From positions 124,001 through 188,000 of the forward strand of contig NZ_SIRE01000006.1 in assembly GCF_004307995.1 (NCBI RefSeq): a stretch of DNA of 64,000 nt, in the 5' to 3' direction. The DNA is from Paenibacillus thalictri (lineage in GTDB: Bacteria; Bacillota; Bacilli; Paenibacillales; NBRC-103111). Positions 35,701 to 43,835 of the stretch are shown here, in pieces. Both the position numbers and the translations under genes were made by a program. Below the pieces are notes generated by a model that ran no database searches, had not been told where the DNA came from, and saw only the letters and a list, made by a program, of their open reading frames with translations. The stretch's first letter is position 1, and the number at the start of each line of letters is the position of its first letter.

Positions 35701-37255
35701 CCGACAGCCGGGCGAAGCTGAGGCCGCGGAAGCTGTCGCTGCGCGCAAGCACGCCGGCGAGCTGCGCCAGCGGCCAGTCGTCGGTGGCGGTCATCGCCAC
35801 GACGTGCTGGCACAGCACATCGAGGGCATCGCGCGGCACGCGGATGTCCTCGATGTCGCGCCGCCGCACGAGCCGCGCGATGACGGCGCACTCGGCCAGC
35901 ACGCCGCGCGAGCGCGCGATGATCGCGCCGCGGCTGGCGGCGCCGACGGCGTGGCCGGCGCGGCCGATGCGCTGGATGCCGGCGGCGGCGCTTGGCGGCG
36001 CGTCGATTTGCAGCACGAGATCGACGTGGCCAACGTCGATCCCGAGCTCCAGCGACGACGTCGCCACCAGGCAGCGCAGCTCGCCGGACTTCAGCGCGCG
36101 CTCAACGAGCAGCCGCTGCTCGCGGGCGACGCTGCCGTGGTGCGAGCGGGCCAGCTCGTAGCCGACATGATCGTTCAATCTTAACGTCAGCCGCTCGCAC
36201 AACCTGCGGTTGTTGACGAAAATAATCGTGGAACGGCCGCCTTCCATCAGCTGCAATATCTTCTCCGCCAGCGGCGTCCATACGGCTTCCTTGTCGCCGG
36301 TAAGCACCTGCTGCGCGGGCATCGTGACAAGCAGCTCGAATGTCTTGTTCATCGCGCTTTCGATGATGCGAACCGGACGGGGGCGGTAACCCGCGCCAAG
36401 CGTTTGATCGGCGGATTCGGATGTTGGTGTTTTTCCCGGCATATCATCGGCGTCTTGTCCGCCCGTTTCGGGGAAACCGGACAAACCCGAATCCGCCGCC
36501 CGCTGCAGTTCAGCGGATGTCTCGTCCGGATCGGCCGCCTCCGGCCCCGGCTCCCAGCCGCCCAAATAACGGGCTACCCGCGAGAGCGGTTTTTGCGTCG
36601 CAGAAACACCGATACGCTGCGGATTATGGCCGCACCATTCGGCAAGCCGCTCGAGCGATAACGATAAATGGATCCCTCGGCGGTCTGCCGCCAAATCGTG
36701 AATTTCGTCGACTATCACCTGCCGCACGGTTTTCAGCATATCTCTGGCTTTGCCTGAGGTCAGCAGCAAATACAGCGACTCCGGCGTCGTAATCAGCACA
36801 TCCGGCGGCTGGCGCAGCATCGAAGCTCTTGTGCTCTGAGGCGTATCGCCGGTGCGCACGGCGGCGGTTAGACCCGGCCAAGGCATCCGCCCGGCTTCCG
36901 CCGTGCGGTCCATTTCATCGGCAAAATGCAGCAAATGATGGTGCACATCGTTGTTCAGCGCTTTCAGCGGCGTCGCATAAAGCAGCCGCACGCCGGCAGT
37001 CCGCTGCGCGGCCGTCCCCTCGCTTGTCTCCGCTTCTTTTTCGATGACAATCCGGTGCAAACAAGGCATTAAAGCGGCAAGCGTTTTTCCCGATCCCGTA
37101 GGAGCGGCTATAAGCATGTGTTCGCCGTCCGTTAGCTCGCGCCATACCTGAGTTTGCACATCGGTTGGCTCACCAATCGTCTGCTCGAACCAAGCGGCAA
37201 GCACCGGATGAAATCCGAAAGCTCCTATGCCTTCCCCGTTTGCCATGCTGGCCAT
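32774..37255 (-). CDS. lhr: Lhr-type DEAD/DEAH-box helicase
   Basis: A 1493-residue superfamily 2 helicase of full Lhr length. RecA-like domain 1 has Walker A APTGSGKT near residue 51, the DEIH Walker B and SATQKPL; domain 2 has TIIFVNNRRLCERL, SSLELGIDVGHVDLVLQIDAPP and QRIGRAGHAVGAASRG; winged-helix and Lhr-core regions and a long C-terminal domain follow. Lhr proteins are 3'-5' DNA translocases induced by damage in other bacteria. The ATG at 37255 follows GGAGG. A segment around 35.6-36.2 kb is much more GC-rich than the rest. It probably belongs to a nudF-endoQ-lhr unit. Confidence 0.92.
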   Translation of the reverse strand: MASMANGEGIGAFGFHPVLAAWFEQTIGEPTDVQTQVWRELTDGEHMLIAAPTGSGKTLAALMPCLHRIVIEKEAETSEGTAAQRTAGVRLLYATPLKALNNDVHHHLLHFADEMDRTAEAGRMPWPGLTAAVRTGDTPQSTRASMLRQPPDVLITTPESLYLLLTSGKARDMLKTVRQVIVDEIHDLAADRRGIHLSLSLERLAEWCGHNPQRIGVSATQKPLSRVARYLGGWEPGPEAADPDETSAELQRAADSGLSGFPETGGQDADDMPGKTPTSESADQTLGAGYRPRPVRIIESAMNKTFELLVTMPAQQVLTGDKEAVWTPLAEKILQLMEGGRSTIIFVNNRRLCERLTLRLNDHVGYELARSHHGSVAREQRLLVERALKSGELRCLVATSSLELGIDVGHVDLVLQIDAPPSAAAGIQRIGRAGHAVGAASRGAIIARSRGVLAECAVIARLVRRRDIEDIRVPRDALDVLCQHVVAMTATDDWPLAQLAGVLARSDSFRGLSFARLSAALTVLAGYYPFVRPLIEWDRAAGMLRRSKRAAMAAIMGAGTIPQSTAYPVHHAETRAHLGELDEEFIHESRIGDVFQLGTSSWRIQSIQNDRVYVVETANAYSEIPFWRAEAPGRSYELSLELGRFLGQLSDNMERQSAVERIGWLEREHHLDARAAEQLSGLIQAQRAASAVPTDKLIVIERYIDELGQHHMVFHSLLGRRLNRTWQLALQMRLESLAGHKVYANAKDNGIEFVLPAWEPAWLYSLLAIGAEEAERLIQEALPASPLFGMAFRRLAETSLLLPRSFTRMPAWKQRLRCEELLREALPHGAGFPFIAEALRICLYEYLDVLQLKLLLADIADGAVQIELRDSRFPSPLAAQFAMDYTAAQLYDSDAVSHDVQLQLLSVSRELAGELFGKAELSKMVEPLLEDTEGTSLADDDELWQLLKRQGDMSEDELARTTGTNPDVVSELLARLLGRNQAVSLMLGGEKRWICADETAVYARFPHDAEAAAFIMRRYIDRQLYFTASQLSGSYGVEEPIVHNWMDSWQRDGLIEPSPFAEGGAEPLWTSSKAASRIIRKTMQYVRQKTAAVDGERYCLHLQQLQHAAPGFRLSGMEGLKQALEKLQGLFLPLPLWESVVLPSRVSDYRKEWLDLLCASGEIIWIGSKEPGEKEGKIAFFLTEAKELYATHLDDPSSAVERHAELYGLLKQKGASFLTLLSREMGQPPSQVMEGLLELVWLGKVSNDQFAPLRLHGSKSAGNSKPFQSGLGRWYTLDSIADRSVTPEQSALSWVNQLLKTHAVLSKEVAALQPYFAWEKLLDVLKQLEHWGMVTRGLWLKGSASLQFAAPETLTAFRQSVVETGENVTLLCAADPANPYGVSIDWPKTSGISFARKPGNYLVFAGGRSVLWIENNGRRFYTLNRGSSELWRNPAVFKQMLKTLLQMGSLRKLVIDSWDGQKLEHETDAKWLLQFGGERDRSSVVIWPSSLKT

Positions 37256-37350
37256 CGCGTTCACCGCCTCCACCATTTTGATTTTTTTGCATGCTGCCAA
37301 ACAGCCAAGCGGTCCCCTGGCTCAGGCGGCCCCCGTCGATAAACAGGTCG

Positions 37351-38538
37351 TTACTTCGGCGGTTCCGCTTTTTCCACCTTGCCGTAGTGCCCGCCGCCGC
37401 CTGCTTGCAGCGTCAGTTCGCCTTCCCGGGCGGCCATAATATAAGCGGCGATTTCAGCTCCGGCCGCTTCCGCCAGCGCTTCCTGCGGGGCATTATGGAT
37501 GATGTTCATTTCCGTGCCGAAGCGCTCCAGCAGCGTCTCCAGCTTTTTGCGGCCGAGGCCGGGGATAAATTCAAGCGGAACCTGATAATGATAAGGCGGC
37601 CGGTAGTCGGGAATCACCGGTTTTTCGCGGTCGCTGATCGCATTAATCCGGTCCATGACGCCACGTACGATTTTGGTGCTGCCGCAGTACATACACCGCT
37701 CTACCGTCATTTCGCTTTCATCCAAAATCGATTCGCAGCTCCAGCAAAACGTCCGGTGATATTTGCCTAACCGGGGATTCAGCCCATAATTTGCGACGAC
37801 GCTGCGGCCTTCCTCCCGCCGCAGCGCTTTGACCAACTCCGCAAAGTTTGGCGCTTCCATCGCCATCCGATTGTACTCGCGGCCGATTTTGGCCAGCGAA
37901 TGCGCATCCGAATCGGTGACATAGGTGAACGGATCCAGTTCGGAGATCAATCCAGCCATCTCGGAATCCGAGCTGAGGCCTAACTCCACCGCTGCAATGC
38001 CGCTTAGATCCAGCATGTGCTCCATTCGCGTAGATCCGCTGCCGTAGACGCTTTTATGTGGCGTAAAAATATGCGCCGGGATGAGAATGCCCCCGCGTCC
38101 AAGCACTTCCTCCTGCAACGTGCGGGCCGGCACATAAATGCGCTGCGAGCTTAAGCTCACATTTTTCATATGTTTCGCCATCCACCGGGTAAAATCTTTC
38201 ATCTCGTCCAGTGTCGGCAAATAAGCAAGCAGATGAACCGCCCCCATGCCGGGGTCCTTCACTTCGATTTCGCTGCCGAGGATGATCGTCGTATCTTGAT
38301 ATCCAATGCCGCCGCCCGGCTGCTCCCGCATGTCGCCGCTCGCCAAATAACCGTCGATTTCCGCCTGCACTGCCGGCGAGTGGCAATCGATGATGCCGAT
38401 CATTTCGATGCCTTTGCGCACAGACGCTTCCTTTGCGATATTGTAGAAGGTCAAATCCTTGGAACCGCTGATTTTGACCGGTTCTCCGGCTTCCGTGCGC
38501 CCAATGTGAATATGCAGATCAACATAATACGTATTCAT
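37351..38538 (-). CDS. Endonuclease Q family protein
   Basis: A 395-residue PHP-domain protein like B. subtilis YqxK and EndoQ. Metal ligands are in DLHIHIG (residues 7-13), IIDCHSPA, HIFTPHKS and DSDAHSLAK; a zinc ribbon CWSC...CMYC lies near 265-285; a helix-hairpin-helix region IPGLGRKKLETLLERFG follows. EndoQ cuts DNA 5' of deaminated bases (uracil, hypoxanthine, xanthine). The ATG overlaps the nudF stop by 4 bases. The C-terminal glycine-rich tail is extra. Confidence 0.88.
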   Translation of the reverse strand: MNTYYVDLHIHIGRTEAGEPVKISGSKDLTFYNIAKEASVRKGIEMIGIIDCHSPAVQAEIDGYLASGDMREQPGGGIGYQDTTIILGSEIEVKDPGMGAVHLLAYLPTLDEMKDFTRWMAKHMKNVSLSSQRIYVPARTLQEEVLGRGGILIPAHIFTPHKSVYGSGSTRMEHMLDLSGIAAVELGLSSDSEMAGLISELDPFTYVTDSDAHSLAKIGREYNRMAMEAPNFAELVKALRREEGRSVVANYGLNPRLGKYHRTFCWSCESILDESEMTVERCMYCGSTKIVRGVMDRINAISDREKPVIPDYRPPYHYQVPLEFIPGLGRKKLETLLERFGTEMNIIHNAPQEALAEAAGAEIAAYIMAAREGELTLQAGGGGHYGKVEKAEPPK

Positions 38539-39101
38539 GCCGGAAACGACCCCGTCAGCTTGTAAATTTGCCAGGCGTATACGGCTGCAATCGTTTTGGC
38601 GTCGCTGATTTTCTGCTGCTTAATGAGCTGCTGCGCCTCTTCCAGCGTAATCGCCTCGCATTCCAGAAACTCGTCGTCGTCCAAATGCACCGTGCCTTTA
38701 CTGAGCTGCTCCGCCACGTACAAATGCAGGATCTCATCGCAAAACCCGGGCGACGTATAGAAGGAACTGAGATGCCGCAGCGAATCGCAGCGATAGCCGG
38801 TTTCCTCCTCCAGCTCGCGGGCGGCCGCTTCCAGCAAATCTTCCCCCGGTTCCAGCTTGCCTGCCGGAATCTCGACTTGGCTTTTTCCGAGCGGCTTGCG
38901 GTACTGCTCCACAACGAGCATTTTATCGTTAAGCAGCGCCAGCACGGCCACGGCTCCGGGATGCTTTACAATCTCCCTTTTGGCAGTTTCCCCGTTTGGC
39001 AGACGTACGGTTTCAACTTGCAGCGAGATCACCCTGCCTTGATAAACCGGTTCGGTGTGCAGCGTTGTTTCGGAAAATTTTTGCTGATCTGTATTGTCCA
39101 T
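38535..39101 (-). CDS. nudF: ADP-ribose pyrophosphatase (Nudix hydrolase)
   Basis: A 188-residue Nudix enzyme with a perfect Nudix box at 81-103 (GKLEPGEDLLEAAARELEEE then TGY), fitting GX5EX7REUXEEXGU. Flanking sequence (VAVLALLNDKMLVVEQYRKP, EIPAG) is that of NudF, which hydrolyses ADP-ribose to AMP and ribose 5-phosphate. It is coupled to endoQ by a 4-base overlap and is divergent from mciZ, as in Bacillus. Confidence 0.93.
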   Translation of the reverse strand: MDNTDQQKFSETTLHTEPVYQGRVISLQVETVRLPNGETAKREIVKHPGAVAVLALLNDKMLVVEQYRKPLGKSQVEIPAGKLEPGEDLLEAAARELEEETGYRCDSLRHLSSFYTSPGFCDEILHLYVAEQLSKGTVHLDDDEFLECEAITLEEAQQLIKQQKISDAKTIAAVYAWQIYKLTGSFPA

Positions 39102-39174
39102 CGTGTATAACCTCCATGGTTTCTTTGTTCATCTGGTATAACGTTGTTTCTCCGTATTCGTCTCTTGTCTTCCG

Positions 39175-39203
39175 GCATAACTTGTCCCTCTTTTGCATAT
39201 GGT
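39175..39203 (+). promoter_or_regulatory. Candidate SigE promoter for mciZ
   Basis: GCATAAC (39175-39181; 5 of 7 to KMATATT) and CATATGGT (39196-39203; 6 of 8 to CATACAnT) with a 14-base spacer, about 46 bases before the mciZ ATG. mciZ is a SigE gene in B. subtilis. The hexamer matches are only fair. Confidence 0.42.
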
Positions 39204-39249
39204 GCAATTATAACAAACTTTATTCCATTTTGCCGAAATGAGGGAGCTT

Positions 39250-39483
39250 ATGAACTTGTATATGACCCCATCGTACCTGCGCATTGCCGGAAAACCGTCG
39301 GAAATCCGCGAGCAGCTGCAATTGCTGATGCAATCGGCCACGCCCCATTTGACGCTCAAGCAATATTTGCAGGAAACCGCCCGTTTCATTGCATCCGAAG
39401 GCAGTTCCACGCATAATCGGCAGCCGCGGCGGCCGCGAGAAAAAAAGGCCCATTCCGGCGTAATCCCATTCCCATTGTTGTAA
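39250..39483 (+). CDS. mciZ: Z-ring formation inhibitor MciZ, with an extended C-terminus
   Basis: A 77-residue ORF. Residues about 9-45 (LRIAGKPSEIREQLQLLMQ ... LTLKQYLQE) align with B. subtilis MciZ around GKxxEIRxxL, the part that caps FtsZ filaments in the mother cell. MciZ in B. subtilis is 40 residues; here another 30 basic, proline-rich residues follow. The last 98 bases overlap the convergent DUF3866 gene, so the tail is antisense to that gene. GAGGGAG precedes the ATG at short distance. Location beside nudF supports the call. Confidence 0.65.
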   Translation: MNLYMTPSYLRIAGKPSEIREQLQLLMQSATPHLTLKQYLQETARFIASEGSSTHNRQPRRPREKKAHSGVIPFPLL

Positions 39484-40522
39484 CCGGCAGTCCGTACCCT
39501 TGAAGGCACATCTCGACGGCAGTCAAATCCGGGCCTTCATGCAAAATGATCCGATGCCGGTCCAGCAAACCGTAGCGGGCAAGCTGAGCCGCCAATAGAT
39601 CCCATAGCTCCTGCGGCAATAAGGCCGGTAACGGCACGGCCGCTTCCCCAAGCGCCACATGGGCCAAAGCGGTCAATGTATGGTGGCTTAACCCCTTGTG
39701 GCGCAAACGCGTATCGGTAAAGCCGACTCTCGGAATCAGCACGGGCAGTCCTTGCAGCACGCTGACCGCGTTGATCAGTTCACCGGTTTCCAGTCCCGTA
39801 TGCCCCATTTCCGTTCCGGTCCCTACCATTCCGGGTCCCATCGCAACAATCGTTATGTCGGCCTGCAGCGCATATTTGGCGGCCTGCAGCGCTGTAAACT
39901 TGTTGACCGCCTCCAAATCGCCGCCGAAGGCATGGCCGTAGGTCACCGTTCCCGCCAACCAGCCGAGCTGTTTCAACCGCTGGACATGCTCGCTGAAAGC
40001 GATGGGCAAAGCGCCCCCATCCGACATCACGTAAACGATGCGCGCAGGACGCCCGCTAGATTTGCTGTTATGATGCAGCCAAGCTCCCGCAATCGGCAGC
40101 ATGCTGTGCAGCTCGCCAATCAGTACCGGCATACCGGCAAGCGTATGGCTGCGATCGAACAAGTTATGATGCGGACTTGCCGTCTCTTCGGCTGCGAGCA
40201 CCGTCATCTGCAGCGGGGTGTACCGAAGTTTTACGATATGCCCGCCTGCGGCTGGTTCCTTTCTGCGTTCCTCAGTCCATTCCCGGTAACGCCCTTCGGC
40301 ACCGCAAATGCTGTGCACAAAATGCACGCCCCCCGTGCCCAGGCCCAGCTCGCCGGCGGTTGTGTTCAGCAGCACCCGGTCGCCGATGCGCAGCTGCGGC
40401 TGCATATGCAAATAATGCACAGCTTCAGACTCGGATCCCTTATCCAGCCTCACCAGCACACGCTGAACCGCTTCAGTTTCCTCCACAATGTCCGTCACAA
40501 CCGCCGTTTCCCAAAATATCAT
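39386..40522 (-). CDS. DUF3866 family protein
   Basis: A 378-residue protein recognised by the family pattern: N-terminal beta-rich domain (IVEETEAVQRVLVRLDKG, GDRVLLNTTAGELGLGTGGV), then a P-loop-free alpha/beta domain with RIVYVMSDGGALPIAFSEHV and MGPGMVGTGTEMGHTG, ending in TTMGMGLRRNGPFFLAAAAA. Function is unknown. The family is found beside NudF and XerD or SteA in both Firmicutes and Actinobacteria. The ATG at 40522 follows GGAGGTGGAGGGT. Its 3' end overlaps mciZ. Confidence 0.85.
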   Translation of the reverse strand: MIFWETAVVTDIVEETEAVQRVLVRLDKGSESEAVHYLHMQPQLRIGDRVLLNTTAGELGLGTGGVHFVHSICGAEGRYREWTEERRKEPAAGGHIVKLRYTPLQMTVLAAEETASPHHNLFDRSHTLAGMPVLIGELHSMLPIAGAWLHHNSKSSGRPARIVYVMSDGGALPIAFSEHVQRLKQLGWLAGTVTYGHAFGGDLEAVNKFTALQAAKYALQADITIVAMGPGMVGTGTEMGHTGLETGELINAVSVLQGLPVLIPRVGFTDTRLRHKGLSHHTLTALAHVALGEAAVPLPALLPQELWDLLAAQLARYGLLDRHRIILHEGPDLTAVEMCLQGYGLPVTTMGMGLRRNGPFFLAAAAAADYAWNCLRMQ

Positions 40523-40592
40523 ACCCTCCACCTCCGGTTACCTCTCGTCGGGTTATATGTATTCCCGCACCGCCGTCACAATACGAATCCAT

Positions 40593-40633
40593 GAAAAAAA
40601 CCGGTCTCTCGGATCGTCTCCGATAAAACCGGT
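40593..40633 (-). terminator. Rho-independent terminator of the efe operon
   Basis: On the minus strand ACCGGT...TCGGAGACG pairs with ...CCGAGAGACCGGT and is followed by seven T residues, 36 bases after the efeU stop. Confidence 0.88.
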
Positions 40634-40668
40634 CAATTGCATACTTGTAATCGGAACGTTGGCTGCTG

Positions 40669-42468
40669 CTACGCCAGCTTGCCGGCGCTATTGCCAAAGT
40701 GCCGCCTTTTCCATTCCATCCGAACGAACTGGAACAAAATAAATAATACCACGAGCATTTGCGGGATAAATGTTTCCCAGGTCGGATACATGCCAAGCCA
40801 GCTGGCCTGCGGCAGATAACCGGGCACATGCGCGCCGAGCTTGCCGGATACTTGCAGCGCATGTACGCTTTGGCCAAGGAATTTAACGACCAGATAATAG
40901 ATGAACAACGTCGCGCAGGTGAAAAACGGGCGGATCGGAATTCGCATACTTCCTTTAATAATGGCATAACCCAGCACGATCAGAATGAGCAAAGCGGCGG
41001 CGATGCCTTCGATTAACTTCAGCGGTTCGATGGAAGGCGCCATACCGATGTAGAAAATCGTCGTCTCCGCCCCTTCACGCAATATAGCGAGCAGCGAAAT
41101 CGTAAACAGCGACCACAGATTGCCGCTGGCCAGCGCAGATCCGACTTGCTGCTTGATGTATTCGTTCCAAGCTTTGGCTTGCGATTTGCTGTGCAGCCAT
41201 GCGCCTACCGTCAGCATCAGCACAACCGACACAAGCCCGATCACGCCTTCAAGCATTTCCCGCGCGCTGCCTGTCGCCACCGACGATAAGGTGTACGTCA
41301 GCACGACGGCCAATACGACGCTTAATACAATCCCCACGCCGGCGCCGCTCCATATCCACGATTGTTTAGCCGACTGTCCCGTCCGATGCAAAAACGCCAG
41401 CAGCGCCGTCAAAACGAGCAGCGCTTCAACCCCTTCGCGCAGCAAAATAAGTCCCGCGTCAACCGCCGTGTAGGCGGTCTGTTCCACAAACGGAGCAAGC
41501 CCCGCCTGCATCTGGGCGATAATGGCCGATGCCTCTCCCGCTTTAGGCGGCGATGACATCAGATCGCTTGCCGCTTCGGTCATCTGGTTTTCCGTTTGCG
41601 TATACATTTGCGGCGAGCGGGTTTGCACGACACCTTCTACCGACGGCCATAACGCGATAAACGCTTGAATATGTCCGGCCGCTTTCGCGGCATTGTTGTT
41701 CTGAATTTCGCTTTGAGCCGATTGCAGCAGCGCCAGCAGCTCCGTCATGGAGTGATTGCCGCTCCCGTTCCCGGCGGACATTTGCATGTTTCCGCTGATA
41801 TAACCGTCAATGAGCTTTTTTAGCTCGGCAATCTGCGCGGCCGCCTCCTCTTCCCGAGGCGGCTCCGCCTGCAGCGCGATGCGCGCCAAACTTACTTTAG
41901 TTTCAATGCCGCTGTAAACTTGATTATTATCCGAGCGGATCGCAGATTCGATCTTAAACCATTGGTTAACGAACTGCTTGAAATGCAGGTTAGCTTGGCT
42001 CCAGTTTTTATGCTCGACGTCGTCCATGCTTTTCTGCAGCAAGGGGAGCAGCGTCTTCGCCGCAGCTTTCCCGTCCTTGTCGGACGCCCCGGTATCCAAG
42101 CTGCGCGAAGCGGTCTCTGTCGCTTTCGCCAAGTTCGAAATCGCCTGATAAGCCGCGTCGGGTTTCGCTTCCGCTTCCACTAGCGCCTTTTTGGCGGCAG
42201 CCAGCGCTGCGGTCACCTGGTCGACTGCAGCGGACGAAGGCAGCTGCAGCTGCTTCCATGCCGCTTCGAACTTCTCAATATCGCCGGCCGCGTTCGGCCA
42301 GTGATGCTCGCCCGCTTCCACCAGCGCCCCGCCGACAAGCGGGAACAGCGCATCCGTCTTATTATCCTTGGAGTCGGCCCAGGCCGCTCCCGTCCACTGC
42401 ATCAAAAAAACCGCAGCCGCCAAAATGAATAACTGCGGCTTCCAGCCGCTCTTTTTCCATCCGCTCAT
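40669..42468 (-). CDS. efeU: FTR1-family iron permease EfeU with a long extracytoplasmic N-terminal domain
   Basis: A 599-residue protein. A signal peptide (about 1-32) precedes a 300-residue alanine- and glutamine-rich helical domain, then seven membrane helices carrying both FTR1 iron motifs, REGVE (LILLREGVEALLVL) and REGAE (AILREGAETTIFY). EfeU imports iron across the membrane after EfeO and EfeB handle it outside. Classical EfeU is about 275 residues; the large N-terminal helical domain is common in Firmicutes FTR1 proteins. The ATG at 42468 follows AAAGGAGAACG. Confidence 0.9.
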   Translation of the reverse strand: MSGWKKSGWKPQLFILAAAVFLMQWTGAAWADSKDNKTDALFPLVGGALVEAGEHHWPNAAGDIEKFEAAWKQLQLPSSAAVDQVTAALAAAKKALVEAEAKPDAAYQAISNLAKATETASRSLDTGASDKDGKAAAKTLLPLLQKSMDDVEHKNWSQANLHFKQFVNQWFKIESAIRSDNNQVYSGIETKVSLARIALQAEPPREEEAAAQIAELKKLIDGYISGNMQMSAGNGSGNHSMTELLALLQSAQSEIQNNNAAKAAGHIQAFIALWPSVEGVVQTRSPQMYTQTENQMTEAASDLMSSPPKAGEASAIIAQMQAGLAPFVEQTAYTAVDAGLILLREGVEALLVLTALLAFLHRTGQSAKQSWIWSGAGVGIVLSVVLAVVLTYTLSSVATGSAREMLEGVIGLVSVVLMLTVGAWLHSKSQAKAWNEYIKQQVGSALASGNLWSLFTISLLAILREGAETTIFYIGMAPSIEPLKLIEGIAAALLILIVLGYAIIKGSMRIPIRPFFTCATLFIYYLVVKFLGQSVHALQVSGKLGAHVPGYLPQASWLGMYPTWETFIPQMLVVLFILFQFVRMEWKRRHFGNSAGKLA

Positions 42469-42496
42469 CCCATACGTTCTCCTTTGTTCCGTTTGC

Positions 42497-43831
42497 TTAT
42501 GAGAACAGCTGCTCTCCGATGAAGCCACCGCGCTTCACGCCCGGAAAACATGCGAACAACGCGCTTCCCAAATGAGAAATGTATTCATTCAGCGCATCCG
42601 CTTTGGCCAGACGCTGCTGCATCGGGACAAACTGGCTCCGCGGGTCTCGTTGATAAGCGATAAACAGCAAACCGGCGTCAAGCTGCCCCGTTTTGCTGTC
42701 CAGCCCGCTGGAATATGAATAAGAACGGCGTAAAATTTTCATGCTGCCGTCCCCATGCGCCAGCCGGACATGCGAATTGGCCGGAATGACAAAAGCGCCG
42801 GAGGCGTCTTTTTCCTCAAGCTTTAATGTGTCAAATTCGTTTTTGGCGCCAATCGGCGCGCCGTTTTCGCGATAGCGGCCAAACGTATTCTCCTGCTCTC
42901 CGAGCTTGGTTCTGTCCCAAATCTCGATCCGCATCCGAATGCGCCGAACCACCATATAGCTGCCGTTGTTCATCCATCCGGCGCCGTCGGCTGCTTGGGC
43001 CCAAACGACGTCATTCATCAATTTGTTGTCGTTCACATCCGGATTCCCGGTGCCGTCTTTAAACCCAAGCAGGTTCCTCGGCGTATCGCCCGCCGTACTG
43101 CTTGCCGCGCTGGTTCGCTGGAACCCTTCCTGCGTCCAACGAAGCACCGCCGTGCCTCTGGCGATTCGCGCCAAATTGCGCACCGCATGGAAGGCAACCT
43201 GCATATCGTCGGCGCACACCTGTACGCCGATATCCCCGCCGCACCACTCGGGCCGCAGATTTTCTCCGGCAAAACGCGGCAAATCCGCAAGCGCCGCAGG
43301 GCGTTTGGCGGCGAGGCCAAATCGCTGGTCGAACATAGACGGCCCAACGCCAAACGTAATCGTCAGCTTGGAAGGCGTAAGCCCTGCCGCCTCGCCCGTA
43401 TCCGACGGAGGCATGGTTGTTTTATCGTTTACGGTTCCGATCAGCTGGCCTTCCGTCATAGCGGCTGCAGCTTCAGTCCAAGCGCGAAACATCTCGGCGA
43501 TGTCGGACAGCTTCGCGGACGTGACGTCAAATGCGGCAAAACAGACGAAGTTTTGCGACGGCGTTACGATTCCCGCCTGATAGTCGCCGTAGAAAGGAAT
43601 ATGTTGATCCGCTTGCCGGGGAGTAACCACCGAAGCCGTTTTACTGGATAACATCCCGGTACGCGTCAGTACCTCGCCGACTCCGACAGAGCCGACGAGC
43701 AGTCCGAGTCCGCCGACACCGGCCATCTTGAGCACTTCGCGGCGGCTTACTTTAGTACGTCCCGGCTGTTTTTCCGGCATCACGTCTGCGGAATTCCGGC
43801 TTGTCTCGTCAGCTTGCCGTTCGTGTGTCAC
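42497..43831 (-). CDS. efeB: Deferrochelatase/peroxidase EfeB (DyP type)
   Basis: A 444-residue exported DyP-type haem peroxidase. The N-terminus has a Tat signal (SRREVLKMAGVGGLGLLVGS). The DyP motif GFKDGTGNP with the catalytic aspartate, the haem histidine in SHVRLAHGDGS, and the distal arginine in ILRRSYSYSSG are all present. It is thought to oxidise ferrous iron or release iron from haem for EfeO/EfeU. It starts with GTG after GGAGGTATAAGCAA, 5 bases after efeO. Confidence 0.94.
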   Translation of the reverse strand: MTHERQADETSRNSADVMPEKQPGRTKVSRREVLKMAGVGGLGLLVGSVGVGEVLTRTGMLSSKTASVVTPRQADQHIPFYGDYQAGIVTPSQNFVCFAAFDVTSAKLSDIAEMFRAWTEAAAAMTEGQLIGTVNDKTTMPPSDTGEAAGLTPSKLTITFGVGPSMFDQRFGLAAKRPAALADLPRFAGENLRPEWCGGDIGVQVCADDMQVAFHAVRNLARIARGTAVLRWTQEGFQRTSAASSTAGDTPRNLLGFKDGTGNPDVNDNKLMNDVVWAQAADGAGWMNNGSYMVVRRIRMRIEIWDRTKLGEQENTFGRYRENGAPIGAKNEFDTLKLEEKDASGAFVIPANSHVRLAHGDGSMKILRRSYSYSSGLDSKTGQLDAGLLFIAYQRDPRSQFVPMQQRLAKADALNEYISHLGSALFACFPGVKRGGFIGEQLFS

Positions 43832-43835
43832 TTGC

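Noticed and set aside
35495..36184. Long plus-strand open frames (up to 229 codons) opposite the lhr helicase
   Set aside because: They lie antisense to a well-supported helicase in its GC-rich part, where stop codons are rare in all frames. Their translations are low-complexity arginine/alanine sequences with no domain.
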